DNA of 64,000 bases from Paenibacillus sp. FSL H8-0548 (lineage in GTDB: Bacteria > Bacillota > Bacilli > Paenibacillales > Paenibacillaceae): assembly GCF_038630985.1 (NCBI RefSeq), contig NZ_CP152049.1:252001-316000 (forward strand). The letters run 5' to 3'. The notes beneath the pieces were generated by a model. The model saw only the letters and a list, made by a program, of their open reading frames with translations. It had not been told where the DNA came from and searched no databases. The position numbers were made by a program, and so were the translations under genes. Each line of letters begins with the position of its first letter. The stretch's first letter is position 1. Below, piece after piece: positions 24,871 through 34,483 of the stretch.

Positions 24871-26592
24871 GTGGCGCGTTCCGTCTATATCGTTCAATCG
24901 CAAATGATTTCGTTGGGTGAAGAACCCTTTAATAGCAGTGGTCGTCTCAGGAAGGCGTTTCAGCCCATGTATACAAGCCAGACTTGTTATAAAGATATGC
25001 GACTAGCGATATACGATTACTATCGTGTAAATGGCAGTCCATATACACAGGTGAAAAGGGAACGATACCCAGTTACCAACGCTCCTTTTATACGTCATAT
25101 GGGTCAGGTATGCTTTAATACAAAAAGAGCCTTTTACATTGATTCAGCCTATGATCGTGAAGATTTAGCATTATTAGTATCGAATAAAACAGATTACTGG
25201 AATCCATATGATCATTCTGACAATGTAGATGCCGCATCCTTACGTGATATTCCGTTTTTTGGCTACAATCCAGAGCTTGAAGATCAACGAATGAATTATT
25301 TATATTTTGAGCTGAGACCGTCTATGCCGATAGAGATGTTCCATAATGATAACTCTGTAGCCAAGGGTAAGCTATTCATTCATTTTTATCCAAGCGGATA
25401 CATTGGACTTCATCTGGCTACTGCTTTGAAAGGAACAGAGGCAAGGAGTGCGCGTGACATTCATGATTTAGTTAAAGAGACCCGCCCTGGACGGAAAGGA
25501 AATACTTGGGTATGGAAAAGTAAGCTTGGCGAATTAAAGTTAAATGAACTAATGAAACAAATCACAGCTAACATTGCGGTTTCTCTGTTTGAGGATGGTA
25601 CACAACTTAAAACGAATGATAAAGAGTGGAGCAGCTCTGTTTCTGTTGTTAGTGATGATAACATGGATGAGCTGACAGCCAGCATGTTTCATAGCTCCCC
25701 AACTATTCTAAATATGAATAGTAGGATTGGGGAAACGATCGTCAAAGAACAGCTGCTCGCTTCCCCACAAGGAAATTTATATTTATATAGCCCGCAGCGT
25801 AAACGGCAATCTGTGCTCCATTCTTTTTGGAGAATTTTGCATATTCATGAATTGGTGTTGCTAAAAAAACGGATTTATGAAGATTATTATGTCGTAACGA
25901 AAAGGCATAAGGAGCATTTAGCAGATATGAGCTTGGTTAAGCCTGAGGCAGGGGCACCTAAGGGTACCGCCTATAACCCTTTAGTCAAACGTTTTTTATC
26001 AGAGATGGATCACGTTGTTCAAACGGCCGAACCTTTTTATAAAGCTGCATACTCGGTTATTTGTAAAGGAATTGGATTTGATAGCCGCCGAGAACGACTT
26101 ATGAATAGCATCAAAGAGTGGGAGCAGGAGCTCCATAAAATAAATGACAGAGAGCGTTATGAAGAGCTTGCTCAATTGAGGAGTACTATCATACAAGGGG
26201 ATAGTTATACTAATTTCGGACAGGTAGGCGCTATGGGGAAAGAGGCTGTGGCAAGCGGCAATGTATTTAAGGTTTATCCTGATGATCATACGGTAGTCGA
26301 ATGGCAATCGGAATATGTTGAGCTGCTTGAAGAAGTGATCAAAGTAATTGGCAATAGGCCTGAAGAGCGGTATACAGATTGGCCGCAGGTTGTCATGAAT
26401 ATTCAAAATATCGTTGATGCCGCGAAAAAAGGGGATGAAGCTGCTCGGACGCTTGCAATTGATCATTGGAAAAAATGGCTTCAGTCCGAATGGAAGGATC
26501 AGAGGAAGGAATATGCCAAAGGTATTAGTCCAATTGTGGGTTCATCGGCCCTGCAAAAACTATTACATATTCATAAGAAAATTAAGTTTTGA
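24871..26592 (+). CDS. Large unrecognised protein with internal GQVGAMGK motif
   Basis: 573 residues from a GTG with GAGGGG about 10 bases upstream. No signal peptide or clear membrane helix. Residues 1 to 440 are mixed alpha/beta with no motif I recognise; aromatic residues are many (PFFGYNPELEDQRMNYLYFE, GKLFIHFYPSGYIGLHLATA). Near residue 445 the motif GDSYTNFGQVGAMGKEAVAS appears, matching the N-terminus of the small protein encoded upstream. Behind it comes a helical part with HWKKWLQSEWKDQ, comparable to KWHSWLASLKEP of the small protein. So its C-terminal 130 residues look like a second copy of that whole protein. No nuclease, kinase or NTPase signature was found. Confidence 0.75.
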   Translation: MARSVYIVQSQMISLGEEPFNSSGRLRKAFQPMYTSQTCYKDMRLAIYDYYRVNGSPYTQVKRERYPVTNAPFIRHMGQVCFNTKRAFYIDSAYDREDLALLVSNKTDYWNPYDHSDNVDAASLRDIPFFGYNPELEDQRMNYLYFELRPSMPIEMFHNDNSVAKGKLFIHFYPSGYIGLHLATALKGTEARSARDIHDLVKETRPGRKGNTWVWKSKLGELKLNELMKQITANIAVSLFEDGTQLKTNDKEWSSSVSVVSDDNMDELTASMFHSSPTILNMNSRIGETIVKEQLLASPQGNLYLYSPQRKRQSVLHSFWRILHIHELVLLKKRIYEDYYVVTKRHKEHLADMSLVKPEAGAPKGTAYNPLVKRFLSEMDHVVQTAEPFYKAAYSVICKGIGFDSRRERLMNSIKEWEQELHKINDRERYEELAQLRSTIIQGDSYTNFGQVGAMGKEAVASGNVFKVYPDDHTVVEWQSEYVELLEEVIKVIGNRPEERYTDWPQVVMNIQNIVDAAKKGDEAARTLAIDHWKKWLQSEWKDQRKEYAKGISPIVGSSALQKLLHIHKKIKF

Positions 26593-26645
26593 GAACATGA
26601 TTAATTGGGATTATGATGTGCCTATATGTAGTGTTTCGAAGCGCA

Positions 26646-26680
26646 ATAAATCCACGGCCGCATAGGGTTGTGGATTTTTT
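26646..26680 (+). terminator. Terminator after the two-gene locus
   Basis: AAATCCAC and GTGGATTT pair across 14 bases and run into Ts. Confidence 0.8.
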
Positions 26681-26728
26681 GGTGTGGATATACTTATACA
26701 GCATGGATAGATGCTAGCTTGAAGCTGA

Positions 26729-26863
26729 CTAGCGCTTTTTTTTCATTTTGTTCAATTTCATGAAAGTAAGGATAACAGCAACCATCATGACCAGAAAATA
26801 GGCAACAGCAAATATGAGCAATGGTCTGGCATATGTGGAGAAGGAAAAGAACAGCTCACTTGA
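26729..26863 (-). pseudogene. Possible 3' remnant of a membrane protein gene
   Basis: On the minus strand an open frame of 44 codons without start reads ELFFSFSTYARPLLIFAVAY, then LVMMVAVILTFMKLNKMKKK and a stop. One long hydrophobic helix followed by a run of lysines is typical for the end of a membrane protein. No upstream part is present. It may also be chance. Confidence 0.35.
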
Positions 26864-26895
26864 CTAAAAGCTAGAATGGGAATAAACTAATATTA

Positions 26896-26913
26896 GTTAA
26901 GAGATCTTAACTA
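26896..26913. promoter_or_regulatory. 18-base palindrome upstream of the MarR gene
   Basis: AGTTAAGAGATCTTAACT is its own reverse complement apart from none of its bases, and lies about 54 bases ahead of the MarR start. As MarR proteins bind 16 to 20 base palindromes and repress themselves, it is a good operator candidate. Confidence 0.55.
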
Positions 26914-26966
26914 TTAATATAACAACTAAATCTAATGCACTTAATTGCTAGCGATCGAGGTGTGAA

Positions 26967-27413
26967 ATGCTGGACAAGCAAAACCAATTGTCCAATTTGG
27001 TTAGCCATCATATGCTGGCGATAGTGGGCAATTTCTCCAAAATTCGTGATAGTGACTTACCGGCACCTCAATTTTATATTCTTCAGACGTTAGCTAAGCA
27101 AGACATGTTAACCAGCTCGTATTTTGCAAACATCATGGACGTGACGCTCTCTGCCATTACCAATTTAAGCAATAAGCTGGTACGGAAGGGCTACATTGAA
27201 CGTGTGGTTTCGGAGACGGACAGACGGCAGACTTATTTGAAAATAACGGAGCAGGGACGCGAGGTTGAGCAGCGCATGCTGGAGAGATATCGGTATCTGA
27301 CGGATGATTTATGGTCTGATTTTACGGATGAGGAGCTGGACCTGCTTATTGTTTCTTATGAAAAAATGATTGCGAAGATGGAGAGCAAGAGCAACGAGCA
27401 AAAATCAGAGTGA
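26967..27413 (+). CDS. MarR-family regulator
   Basis: 148 residues. The winged helix is at about residues 45 to 105 (SYFANIMDVTLSAITNLSNK, GYIERVVSETDRRQTYLKIT), the DRR wing being typical for MarR. The gene starts with GATCGAGGTG ahead of the ATG, lies 21 bases before a short-chain dehydrogenase gene and probably controls that operon. The region 26870 to 26940 holds the AT-rich AGTTAAGAGATCTTAACT, a perfect 18-base palindrome that could be its operator. Confidence 0.87.
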   Translation: MLDKQNQLSNLVSHHMLAIVGNFSKIRDSDLPAPQFYILQTLAKQDMLTSSYFANIMDVTLSAITNLSNKLVRKGYIERVVSETDRRQTYLKITEQGREVEQRMLERYRYLTDDLWSDFTDEELDLLIVSYEKMIAKMESKSNEQKSE

Positions 27414-27434
27414 AATTCATAGGAGGTTTTTCGC

Positions 27435-28187
27435 GTGGGAAGATTAGATAATAAAGTAGCTATTGTAACTGGCGCAGCAGGCGGTATGGGAAAAGCTGAT
27501 GCGCTCCTATTTGCCAAAGAAGGCGCGAAGGTCGTCATTACGGATCTGCAGGAAGAAAAATTGCAGGAGGTTGTGCGTGAGATCGAGGATATGGGCGGCG
27601 AGGCTCTCGGCATTAAGCATAATGTAGAGTCCGAAGAGGACTGGGTTCAAGTCGTAGAGCAAACGATCAGCAAATTTGGCCAAATTAATATCCTTGTGAA
27701 CAATGCCGGCATTTCTGATCCAACGCCATTCATGGACCAGACGGTTGAGCGCTGGGAAAAAACGATGTCGATTAACGTAACAAGCATTTTTCTTGGGCAA
27801 AAATACGTTATACCTCATATGATTACAGCTGGCGGCGGTTCTATTATAAACATCTCCTCTATTGCCGGTTTGACTGGAGGCAGCGGCGCAGGCCCGTACA
27901 CGGCGAGCAAAGGTGCTGTTCGAATGCTTACTAAGGCGACGGCTGTTGATTTTGCAAAGCATAACATTCGGGCTAATTCTATACACCCAGGCTATATCGA
28001 GACCCCAATGACTGTAGATCTTATGAAAGACGAGAAAATGAAGCAGTGGTTTCTTGCTCAAACACCGCTTCCGCGCCTTGGCAAAGCCGAGGACATCGCT
28101 AACGGTGTCTTGTTCCTAGCCTCGGATGAATCGTCTTATATTACAGGTATTGAACTGCCGATTGATGGCGGATATTACGCTAAATAA
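27435..28187 (+). CDS. Short-chain dehydrogenase/reductase (FabG-like)
   Basis: 250 residues from a GTG with AGGAGG 8 bases ahead. The NAD(P) loop TGAAGGMGK, NNAG (LVNNAGISDPTPF), the catalytic Ser in NISSIAGLTGG and the YTASKG pair are all present. The C-terminus ends with ITGIELPIDGGYYAK, the usual classical-SDR end. An Asp at the end of the second strand (VVITDLQ) favours NAD over NADP. It is co-transcribed with the MarR gene. The substrate is unknown; cyclopentanol-dehydrogenase-like enzymes are close in pattern. Confidence 0.9.
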   Translation: MGRLDNKVAIVTGAAGGMGKADALLFAKEGAKVVITDLQEEKLQEVVREIEDMGGEALGIKHNVESEEDWVQVVEQTISKFGQINILVNNAGISDPTPFMDQTVERWEKTMSINVTSIFLGQKYVIPHMITAGGGSIINISSIAGLTGGSGAGPYTASKGAVRMLTKATAVDFAKHNIRANSIHPGYIETPMTVDLMKDEKMKQWFLAQTPLPRLGKAEDIANGVLFLASDESSYITGIELPIDGGYYAK

Positions 28188-28200
28188 TGCTGTTAAAATT

Positions 28201-28245
28201 AAAGCTAGGGACGCCGGCCATAGGCCGGAATCCTTAGCTTTTTAT
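28201..28245 (+). terminator. Terminator after the dehydrogenase gene
   Basis: AAAGCTAGGGA-CGCCGGCC faces GGCCGGAATCCTTAGCTTT and runs into Ts. A second hairpin, AATCCACAA/TTGTGGATT, follows at 28267 to 28297. Confidence 0.85.
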
Positions 28246-28436
28246 TATGGGCATGACCACCATTTTAATCCACAATCGTCCGCGGTTGTGGATTTTTGCA
28301 TTTTATTGACTACAAGTGTCCCAAAAGACCAAATTGATATTCATTTTATTGATTCAACTGCCGATGAACCCTTTGTTACAACTATGCTATACGATTTCCA
28401 ATACCGATAATTAGAGCGTATAGATCTATTAGCACT

Positions 28437-30908
28437 ATGAACCAAAAAACAGCTATGACTAGGAGTATGATAACTGACATGAGAGATTTAACATCTACGA
28501 TATCATCGATTGAAAAGTCATCTATTATTTTATTAGCCGATGAAAAAGGAACGATTACATATGCGAATAATCAGTTTTTAGCATTGTCTCGGTATGAAAA
28601 AAATGAATTAATCGGATATAACTATAAAAAAATCAGTTCAGAAAGCTATTCTCATTCATACTTTGACCAATTGCTTCAAATTGTGGGTCAAGGGAACGTT
28701 TGGGAAGGTAAAATCATGAGCCAGTCGAAGGACGGAAACGATTATTGGCTGGACATCACTATTATTCCTTTAAAGGATGAACAAAACCGTATTTTTCAAT
28801 ATATCATAATTGGAACGGAAATGACGAGTGGCCAGGTGTCCGACGATTCGTTCACAAAAACAATAAAGGATTTGCATGATATTACAAATGCACTCGATGA
28901 ATCCTCCATTGTGGCAATTACGGACGAGAAGGGGACCATTTCTTACGTTAACGACAAGTTTTGCAAAATTTCTAAGTATTCTCGTGAGGAGCTAGTTGGA
29001 AGGACGCATCGAGTTATTAACTCCGGTTATCATTCGAAATCCTTCTTCAAGTCGATGTGGGAGACGATCAAGCAGGGAGAGGTTTGGAAGGGCGAGGTGA
29101 AAAACCGCGCAAAGGATGGCAGCGAATATTGGATGAATACAACGATTGTACCGTATCTCGATGATCGTGGTATTCCTTATCAATATGTATCCATTCGCAC
29201 GGATATTACGGATCGGATCAAGGCAGAGACTGCTCTTGCAGAAGCACTGCAGAGTGATTTTCGCAGAACCGTTCAAAATCTGCAAAATTGTATTTTTAAA
29301 ATGGAAACGGATGATAACAATAGATTCACGTATACATTAAGTGAAGGCAAGCTGGCTGAAGAGCTGGGCTTGACGATGGACAAGGTTTTGAATAAAACAC
29401 CGCATGAGATTTTCAACGATCATGTTGCAGAGCTAATGGAGCTTAATCTGGGCAATGCATTGGCTGGAATGGTTGTAAATTTTGAGATGGAGTATTTGGA
29501 TAGGCATTTTTATATGACCTTGTCTCCTATTCAGGAAAATGAAAAAATAGTTGAAGTTGTAGGGTCTATGATTGATATTACCGAAAGAAAAAAAGCGGAG
29601 GATACCATTCATTATATGGCTCACTATGACGCGTTGACGCATTTACCTAATCGTACGTTGTTCAATCATGAATTAATGAATGCGCTCGCTCATGCGAGAG
29701 AAAAATCAGAACAAATTGGCATCATATTTATTGACTTGGATCGATTTAAAACGATTAATGATACACTCGGACACTCTATGGGCGATCATTTGTTAAAGGC
29801 CGTTTCGAAACGGATATCGGAATGCTTGCGAAGCTGCGATTTTCTCTCTCGGCAAGGAGGGGATGAGTTTACCTTGTTCCTTCCTAATATTACTCGGACA
29901 GAAATTGAAGTGATTGCAAAACGGATCATTGATCGGATGTCTGAGGCATTTTATATCGAGCACCTGGAAATATACAGCACGCCGAGCATTGGAATTAGTA
30001 TGTTTCCAGACGATGGAGATGATATTGAAATTTTACTTAAAAATGCAGATGCAGCGATGTATTTAGCTAAGGAAAAACGAAGGAATAACTATCAATTTTT
30101 CACTAAGGAATTGCATAAAGCGATAGCTAACAAGCTAAAGCTGGAGAGTGATCTGCGCAGAGCTCTTGATCAGAACCAGTTTATTTTGTATTACCAACCG
30201 AAGGTTGAAATTAATACTGGTGAAATTATAGGTATGGAAGCTTTAATCCGTTGGATGCATCCTGAGCTGGGCCTTGTACCACCTATGGAATTTATCTCGA
30301 TTGCAGAGGAGACAGGCTTGATCATTCCAATCGGAGAATGGGTAATGCGAACGGCGTGTCGACGAGTGAAGCAATGGCATCAAGCGGGGTATGAGCAGCT
30401 GACGGTTGCAGTCAATATTTCATTGCGTCAGTTTATGCAAAATGATTTTCATGAGATCATTAAAGAGATTTTAGAAGAGAACGATTTATTGCCGGAATTT
30501 CTGGAGCTTGAGATTACCGAAAGTATTGCGCATGATGCCAAACAAACCATTCGGGTATTAAATCGCATTAAAAGCTTGGGAGTGAAAATTAGCATTGATG
30601 ATTTTGGCACAGGATATAGTTCGTTAAGCTATTTAAGTCAGTTTCCGATCGATCGGCTAAAAATAGATCAGTCGTTCGTTCGTCATTTGAGTGTGAGCAA
30701 TCAAGCGATTATTAAAACCATTATTGATATGGCACACAATATGGGGATAGCCGTTATTGCTGAGGGTGTGGAGACGAAGGAGCATGTTGATTTCCTGAAG
30801 CAACAACAGTGCAAGGAAGTACAGGGGTATTATTATAGCAAGCCTCTTGCGGATACCGAAGCTAATACATTTCTACGGGATCACAGAAAAGGGATGCGCT
30901 TTCACTAG
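28437..30908 (+). CDS. PAS-PAS-PAS-GGDEF-EAL cyclic-di-GMP enzyme
   Basis: 823 residues with a weak ribosome binding site, so the start may be up to 15 codons later. Two PAS domains with PAC ends (residues about 28 to 140 and 150 to 265: ADEKGTITYANNQFLALSRY, TDEKGTISYVNDKFCKISKY) are followed by a third, more divergent one (270 to 390). GGDEF begins at HYDALTHLPNRTLF (about 396) and has an intact GGDEF near 473. EAL follows with EALIRW (about 600), ELEITES, IDDFGTGYSS (about 720) and AEGVET, so both halves look catalytically complete. Such hybrids make or break cyclic di-GMP under control of the PAS sensors. No membrane segment is seen. Confidence 0.92.
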   Translation: MNQKTAMTRSMITDMRDLTSTISSIEKSSIILLADEKGTITYANNQFLALSRYEKNELIGYNYKKISSESYSHSYFDQLLQIVGQGNVWEGKIMSQSKDGNDYWLDITIIPLKDEQNRIFQYIIIGTEMTSGQVSDDSFTKTIKDLHDITNALDESSIVAITDEKGTISYVNDKFCKISKYSREELVGRTHRVINSGYHSKSFFKSMWETIKQGEVWKGEVKNRAKDGSEYWMNTTIVPYLDDRGIPYQYVSIRTDITDRIKAETALAEALQSDFRRTVQNLQNCIFKMETDDNNRFTYTLSEGKLAEELGLTMDKVLNKTPHEIFNDHVAELMELNLGNALAGMVVNFEMEYLDRHFYMTLSPIQENEKIVEVVGSMIDITERKKAEDTIHYMAHYDALTHLPNRTLFNHELMNALAHAREKSEQIGIIFIDLDRFKTINDTLGHSMGDHLLKAVSKRISECLRSCDFLSRQGGDEFTLFLPNITRTEIEVIAKRIIDRMSEAFYIEHLEIYSTPSIGISMFPDDGDDIEILLKNADAAMYLAKEKRRNNYQFFTKELHKAIANKLKLESDLRRALDQNQFILYYQPKVEINTGEIIGMEALIRWMHPELGLVPPMEFISIAEETGLIIPIGEWVMRTACRRVKQWHQAGYEQLTVAVNISLRQFMQNDFHEIIKEILEENDLLPEFLELEITESIAHDAKQTIRVLNRIKSLGVKISIDDFGTGYSSLSYLSQFPIDRLKIDQSFVRHLSVSNQAIIKTIIDMAHNMGIAVIAEGVETKEHVDFLKQQQCKEVQGYYYSKPLADTEANTFLRDHRKGMRFH

Positions 30909-30957
30909 GAAGAGTGATAGTATAGTAGAAAAATAAAGACAAGAGGGTGTAGTAGCG

Positions 30958-32001
30958 ATGTCAACAATGAAAGCAGCTGTGTTGGAAAGCCAAGGGAGCA
31001 TCGAAGTAAAACAAGTACCGATTCCTTCAGTAAAAGCAGATGAAGCGTTAGTTGAAGTGAAATGCATCGGCATATGCGGCTCAGATGTTCATTATTATGA
31101 GCATGGAAAGATTGGTCGCTATGAAGTGAAGCAGCCCCTCATACTTGGACATGAGCTTGCTGGTGTAGTCGTCGAGGTAGGTGAGAATGTACAGCATATT
31201 AAAGTAGGAGATCGTGTCGCTGTTGAACCGGGAGTGACCTGTGGCCGCTGTGAAAATTGTAAAAGCGGCCGCTACAATTTATGCCCGGATGTTGTTTTTA
31301 TGGCTACGCCCCCAGTTGATGGAGCTTGGGCAGAATACGTAGCCGTCCGTGCAGATTTTTTATTTCCTATGCCGGACGAAATGAGTTTTGAAGAAGGAGC
31401 TCTCCTTGAACCGCTATCCGTTGGTTTCCATGCGATGAAACGTGCTCAGGTTCAGCCTGAAGATCGAGTGCTGGTCACTGGTTTAGGCCCGATTGGACAA
31501 CTCGCAGTCGCTGCAGCACGCTTATTCGGTGTATCAGAGATCTATGGAAGCGATGTAGTCGAGTATCGCAGAGAGCTTGCCAAAACGATGGGTGTTACCG
31601 ATGTCTGTGATCCGATGACAGAGTCGCTTCAAGACAAAGTAAACGAGTGGTCGCATGGCAAGGGTGTAGATGTCATTATTGAAACATCAGGAAATGCTGG
31701 AGCGATCGCAGCTTCAACGGCTCATGTAAAGCGGGGAGGAAAGATTGTACTAGTAGGACTTCCCGCTGCCGCTAGCATTGGTATAAATGTTAATGAACTT
31801 ATAGATGGAGAGATTGATGTACTGGGTGTGTTCCGGTATGCGAATACTTACCCTGCGGCGATACGAGCGCTGCAGTCGGGCAAGATACAGCTTGAAAAAA
31901 CAATTACACACAAGTTTAAACTTGATGATATTCAAGAGGCGCTAGATATGGCCATACATCAGAAGAATAGCAGCATGAAAATTATGATTTACCCAAAATA
32001 A
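30958..32001 (+). CDS. Zinc-dependent sorbitol/xylitol-type dehydrogenase
   Basis: 347 residues; AAGAGGGTG precedes the ATG. The catalytic zinc site is given by CGSDVHYY and GHELAGVV, the structural zinc by four cysteines in CGRCENCKSGRYNLC, and NAD binding by GLGPIGQLAVAAARLFG. The order and sizes fit polyol dehydrogenases that oxidise sorbitol, xylitol or L-arabinitol to the ketose. It stands between the cyclic-di-GMP gene and a sugar uptake operon, with its own terminator, so co-regulation with that operon is not shown. Confidence 0.9.
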   Translation: MSTMKAAVLESQGSIEVKQVPIPSVKADEALVEVKCIGICGSDVHYYEHGKIGRYEVKQPLILGHELAGVVVEVGENVQHIKVGDRVAVEPGVTCGRCENCKSGRYNLCPDVVFMATPPVDGAWAEYVAVRADFLFPMPDEMSFEEGALLEPLSVGFHAMKRAQVQPEDRVLVTGLGPIGQLAVAAARLFGVSEIYGSDVVEYRRELAKTMGVTDVCDPMTESLQDKVNEWSHGKGVDVIIETSGNAGAIAASTAHVKRGGKIVLVGLPAAASIGINVNELIDGEIDVLGVFRYANTYPAAIRALQSGKIQLEKTITHKFKLDDIQEALDMAIHQKNSSMKIMIYPK

Positions 32002-32031
32002 TAAAGAAATGCCCTCGCATTCACCAGCATG

Positions 32032-32060
32032 AAAGCCGACCTCATAAGGTCGGTTTTTCT
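32032..32060 (+). terminator. Terminator after the polyol dehydrogenase gene
   Basis: GCCGACCT faces AGGTCGGT across CATA and runs into TTTT. Confidence 0.85.
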
Positions 32061-32267
32061 GTGTTGCGATACGGGCGGATAGTGTCAGCCGTACCTGAGG
32101 ATAATAGTAGTTGAATCTAAGCAGCAAGTCCAAAGGCTCTTTAAATATTAAAATATTATCGGATGATTTTATAATAATTCGTGCATTACTCTTATATAAT
32201 CTTTCATTTTCAATTGGTACTATAATAACAGAGCAAAACAATAGCAGTATAAATAGGAGGGGTACAA

Positions 32268-33572
32268 ATGTTAAAATGGAAGCGTTCTCTAACGGTTTTA
32301 CTAGCAGCTGCTTTGGTTGGTACACTGGCTGCATGCGGCGGGGGAGAGAAAAATAAAGCAACAGAACCCGGAAACTCAGCATCGACATCAGAGAACCAAT
32401 CGGTAAAATTACGGATTATGTGGTGGGGTGCGCAGGAACGTCATGAAGCAACATTGGCGGCGCTTGATTTGTATACAAAAAATAATCCGAATGTTACATT
32501 CGAACCGGAGTACTCCGGTATGGATGGTTATTTGGACAAGCTGTCTACCCAAGCTGCAGCAAGCAACGCACCTGATATTATTCAATTGGATCCGGGCTGG
32601 ACACCGGATTGGGCGGCTCGCAAGCAATTGTCGGTTCTGACGCCAGAGCTTGATGTAAGCCAAATTGATCCTAAATTACTTGCTGGAGGACAATCCGGAG
32701 GCGAGCAATATGCTGTCCCGCTAGGCTCCGTCGCTTACGGCATGATTTATGACAAAGCTGCGCTGGAGAAGCTCGGCATTGCAGCGCCATCGAACGGTTG
32801 GACATGGGATGATTTCTTCGCTTTAGCGAAGGAAGCTAAGTCCAAGCTGCCAAGTGGTCAATACTTCTCTAAAGATTACGCAGGTGATTATTTTGCATAT
32901 TCAGCATTCCAGTACAGTAAAGGTAAAGGAACGATCATATCAGAGGATGGCAAATTCAACGTGGATCAGGCATCTTTCCTAGAATGGACAACAAAATTTG
33001 AAGAGCTGCGCAAGGAAGGAATCATTCCGCCTGCGGATGTCAATTCATCGGATAAAGAGTTTGATCCACAAATGGATTTGATGGTTTCTGGCAAGGTATT
33101 GCTGCGCTTGAGCTTCTCTAATAACTATGGTTCTTGGGATAGCTTGAAGAAAGGGGCATACGCACTTGTGACTATGCCGCGCTCAACAGAAGCAGGCGGC
33201 TGGCTTAAACCATCTATGTATCTAGCCGTTTCCGCAAATTCTAAAAAAACAGACGAGGCAAAAAAATTCGTCAACTGGTTCGTGAACGATCCTGAAGCAG
33301 CTAAAATATTGAAGACTGCACGCGGATTGCCAGTCAATAAGGACAATGCAACGGCTTTGCAGGAAACAATGAGCGATACAGATAAAGTAGGCTTGGAGCT
33401 TCTTCGTGCAACAGAAACCGACGGTCAAACCTGGACTGCTGGACCAGGAGGCTGGACGAACTATATTGATAAGGATTGGCCGCTTGTGCGAGATCAGCTT
33501 AGCTTTAATAAAATAACACCTGAGCAAGCTTACGAACAACTGGCAGACGCAGCTAAGGCTTACGAAAAATAA
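32268..33572 (+). CDS. ABC transporter sugar-binding lipoprotein
   Basis: 434 residues; AGGAGGGG precedes the ATG, and a TATAAT box lies at about 32221. The N-terminus is a lipoprotein signal with lipobox LAAC (Cys near residue 23). The fold is of the extracellular solute-binding protein family 1 (RIMWWGAQERHEATLAALDL, APDIIQLDPGWTPDWAARKQ, the hinge DKAALEKLGIAAPSNGWTWD). It heads the alpha-glucuronidase locus. A hairpin right behind it probably raises its expression over the membrane parts. Its ligand is likely an oligosaccharide released from xylan. Confidence 0.9.
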   Translation: MLKWKRSLTVLLAAALVGTLAACGGGEKNKATEPGNSASTSENQSVKLRIMWWGAQERHEATLAALDLYTKNNPNVTFEPEYSGMDGYLDKLSTQAAASNAPDIIQLDPGWTPDWAARKQLSVLTPELDVSQIDPKLLAGGQSGGEQYAVPLGSVAYGMIYDKAALEKLGIAAPSNGWTWDDFFALAKEAKSKLPSGQYFSKDYAGDYFAYSAFQYSKGKGTIISEDGKFNVDQASFLEWTTKFEELRKEGIIPPADVNSSDKEFDPQMDLMVSGKVLLRLSFSNNYGSWDSLKKGAYALVTMPRSTEAGGWLKPSMYLAVSANSKKTDEAKKFVNWFVNDPEAAKILKTARGLPVNKDNATALQETMSDTDKVGLELLRATETDGQTWTAGPGGWTNYIDKDWPLVRDQLSFNKITPEQAYEQLADAAKAYEK

Positions 33573-33585
33573 AGTATAGCTCGAC

Positions 33586-33610
33586 GCCCGGAACGTTTTT
33601 TGTTCCGGGC
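33586..33610 (+). terminator. Intercistronic hairpin after the binding-protein gene
   Basis: GCCCGGAAC and GTTCCGGGC pair perfectly across seven bases, without a clean T run. It fits a partial terminator or an mRNA 3' stabiliser between a highly expressed binding protein and the rest of its operon. Confidence 0.65.
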
Positions 33611-33640
33611 ATTGCGTGTTTTATTCAAAGGAGTGGGGAT

Positions 33641-34435
33641 ATGGCAATTTTCATTCAGGATGTGATAGACAAATTAGAATCGCCGGTTGCTCGGCTGGAG
33701 CATACGGTAGACAAGCTGGAATCAGGGGATGCCTCTTCAGAAGTAACGGGAATTGTGGTTACGTTTATGGCGACACAATATGTTATTGAACAAGCCATTG
33801 CACGGGGAGCAAATTTAATAATTGCTCATGAGGGCTCTTTTTACAGTCACACAGGCAATAAGGAATGGTTGCAATACGATCCAGTCTATCAACAGAAGCA
33901 GAGGCTTATTGAAGAGAATGGCATAGCCATCTACAGGTTTCATGATTATTACCATCGTTACGAGCCTGACGGCATTATGACAGGGCTGCTCCAGGAGCTG
34001 GGCTGGGAATCAGCCGTAAGCGAATATGAACCGGCAGCAGCAATTGTGACTATCCCCGCTATGACCGTGTATGACGTAGCTGAGTATGTGAAACAGAAGC
34101 TGGGGATTTCATTTGTCCGGGCAATTGGAGATTTGACGGCGCCCTGTACACGTATTGGACTGCTGGTAGGGTATAGGGGCGGCGGTGCCAATGCTATTCC
34201 TTTTTTTGAGAAAGCAGGTATGGATTTAATCATTGCGGGAGAAGGACCCGAATGGGAAACCCCAGAATATGTTAGGGATGCCGCGCAGCAGGGGAGACAG
34301 AAAGCTTTAATCATGCTTGGTCATGCGCATAGTGAAGAGCCTGGGATGAGATATTTGGCAAAATGGATGGAAGCGCGTTTTTCCCTCATTCCGGTTCAAT
34401 TTGTATCTGGGGAGCATTCCTTTCAATTGATCTAG
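33641..34435 (+). CDS. Nif3-like dinuclear-metal protein
   Basis: 264 residues; AAAGGAGTGGGG precedes the ATG. The family's metal site is seen as ANLIIAHEGSFYSH (residues about 60 to 73, where other Nif3 proteins have HHPLxF), and a second half-site as IMLGHAHSEEPGMRYLAKWM near the end. PCTRIGLLVGYRGGGANAIP gives the middle strand. Nif3/YqfO proteins form ring-shaped hexamers; their reaction is unsettled, a hydrolase is suspected. It lies between the binding protein and the alpha-glucuronidase, so a role with sugar acids or in handling side-products is inferred only from position. Confidence 0.85.
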   Translation: MAIFIQDVIDKLESPVARLEHTVDKLESGDASSEVTGIVVTFMATQYVIEQAIARGANLIIAHEGSFYSHTGNKEWLQYDPVYQQKQRLIEENGIAIYRFHDYYHRYEPDGIMTGLLQELGWESAVSEYEPAAAIVTIPAMTVYDVAEYVKQKLGISFVRAIGDLTAPCTRIGLLVGYRGGGANAIPFFEKAGMDLIIAGEGPEWETPEYVRDAAQQGRQKALIMLGHAHSEEPGMRYLAKWMEARFSLIPVQFVSGEHSFQLI

Positions 34436-34483
34436 CGGGCAAGGCACAACAAACAATAAGAGGCGAAAATGGGAGGTTTATTC

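Noticed and set aside
28126..28410. A 94-codon frame covering the end of the short-chain dehydrogenase gene
   Set aside because: It overlaps that gene in another frame and passes through two terminator hairpins.
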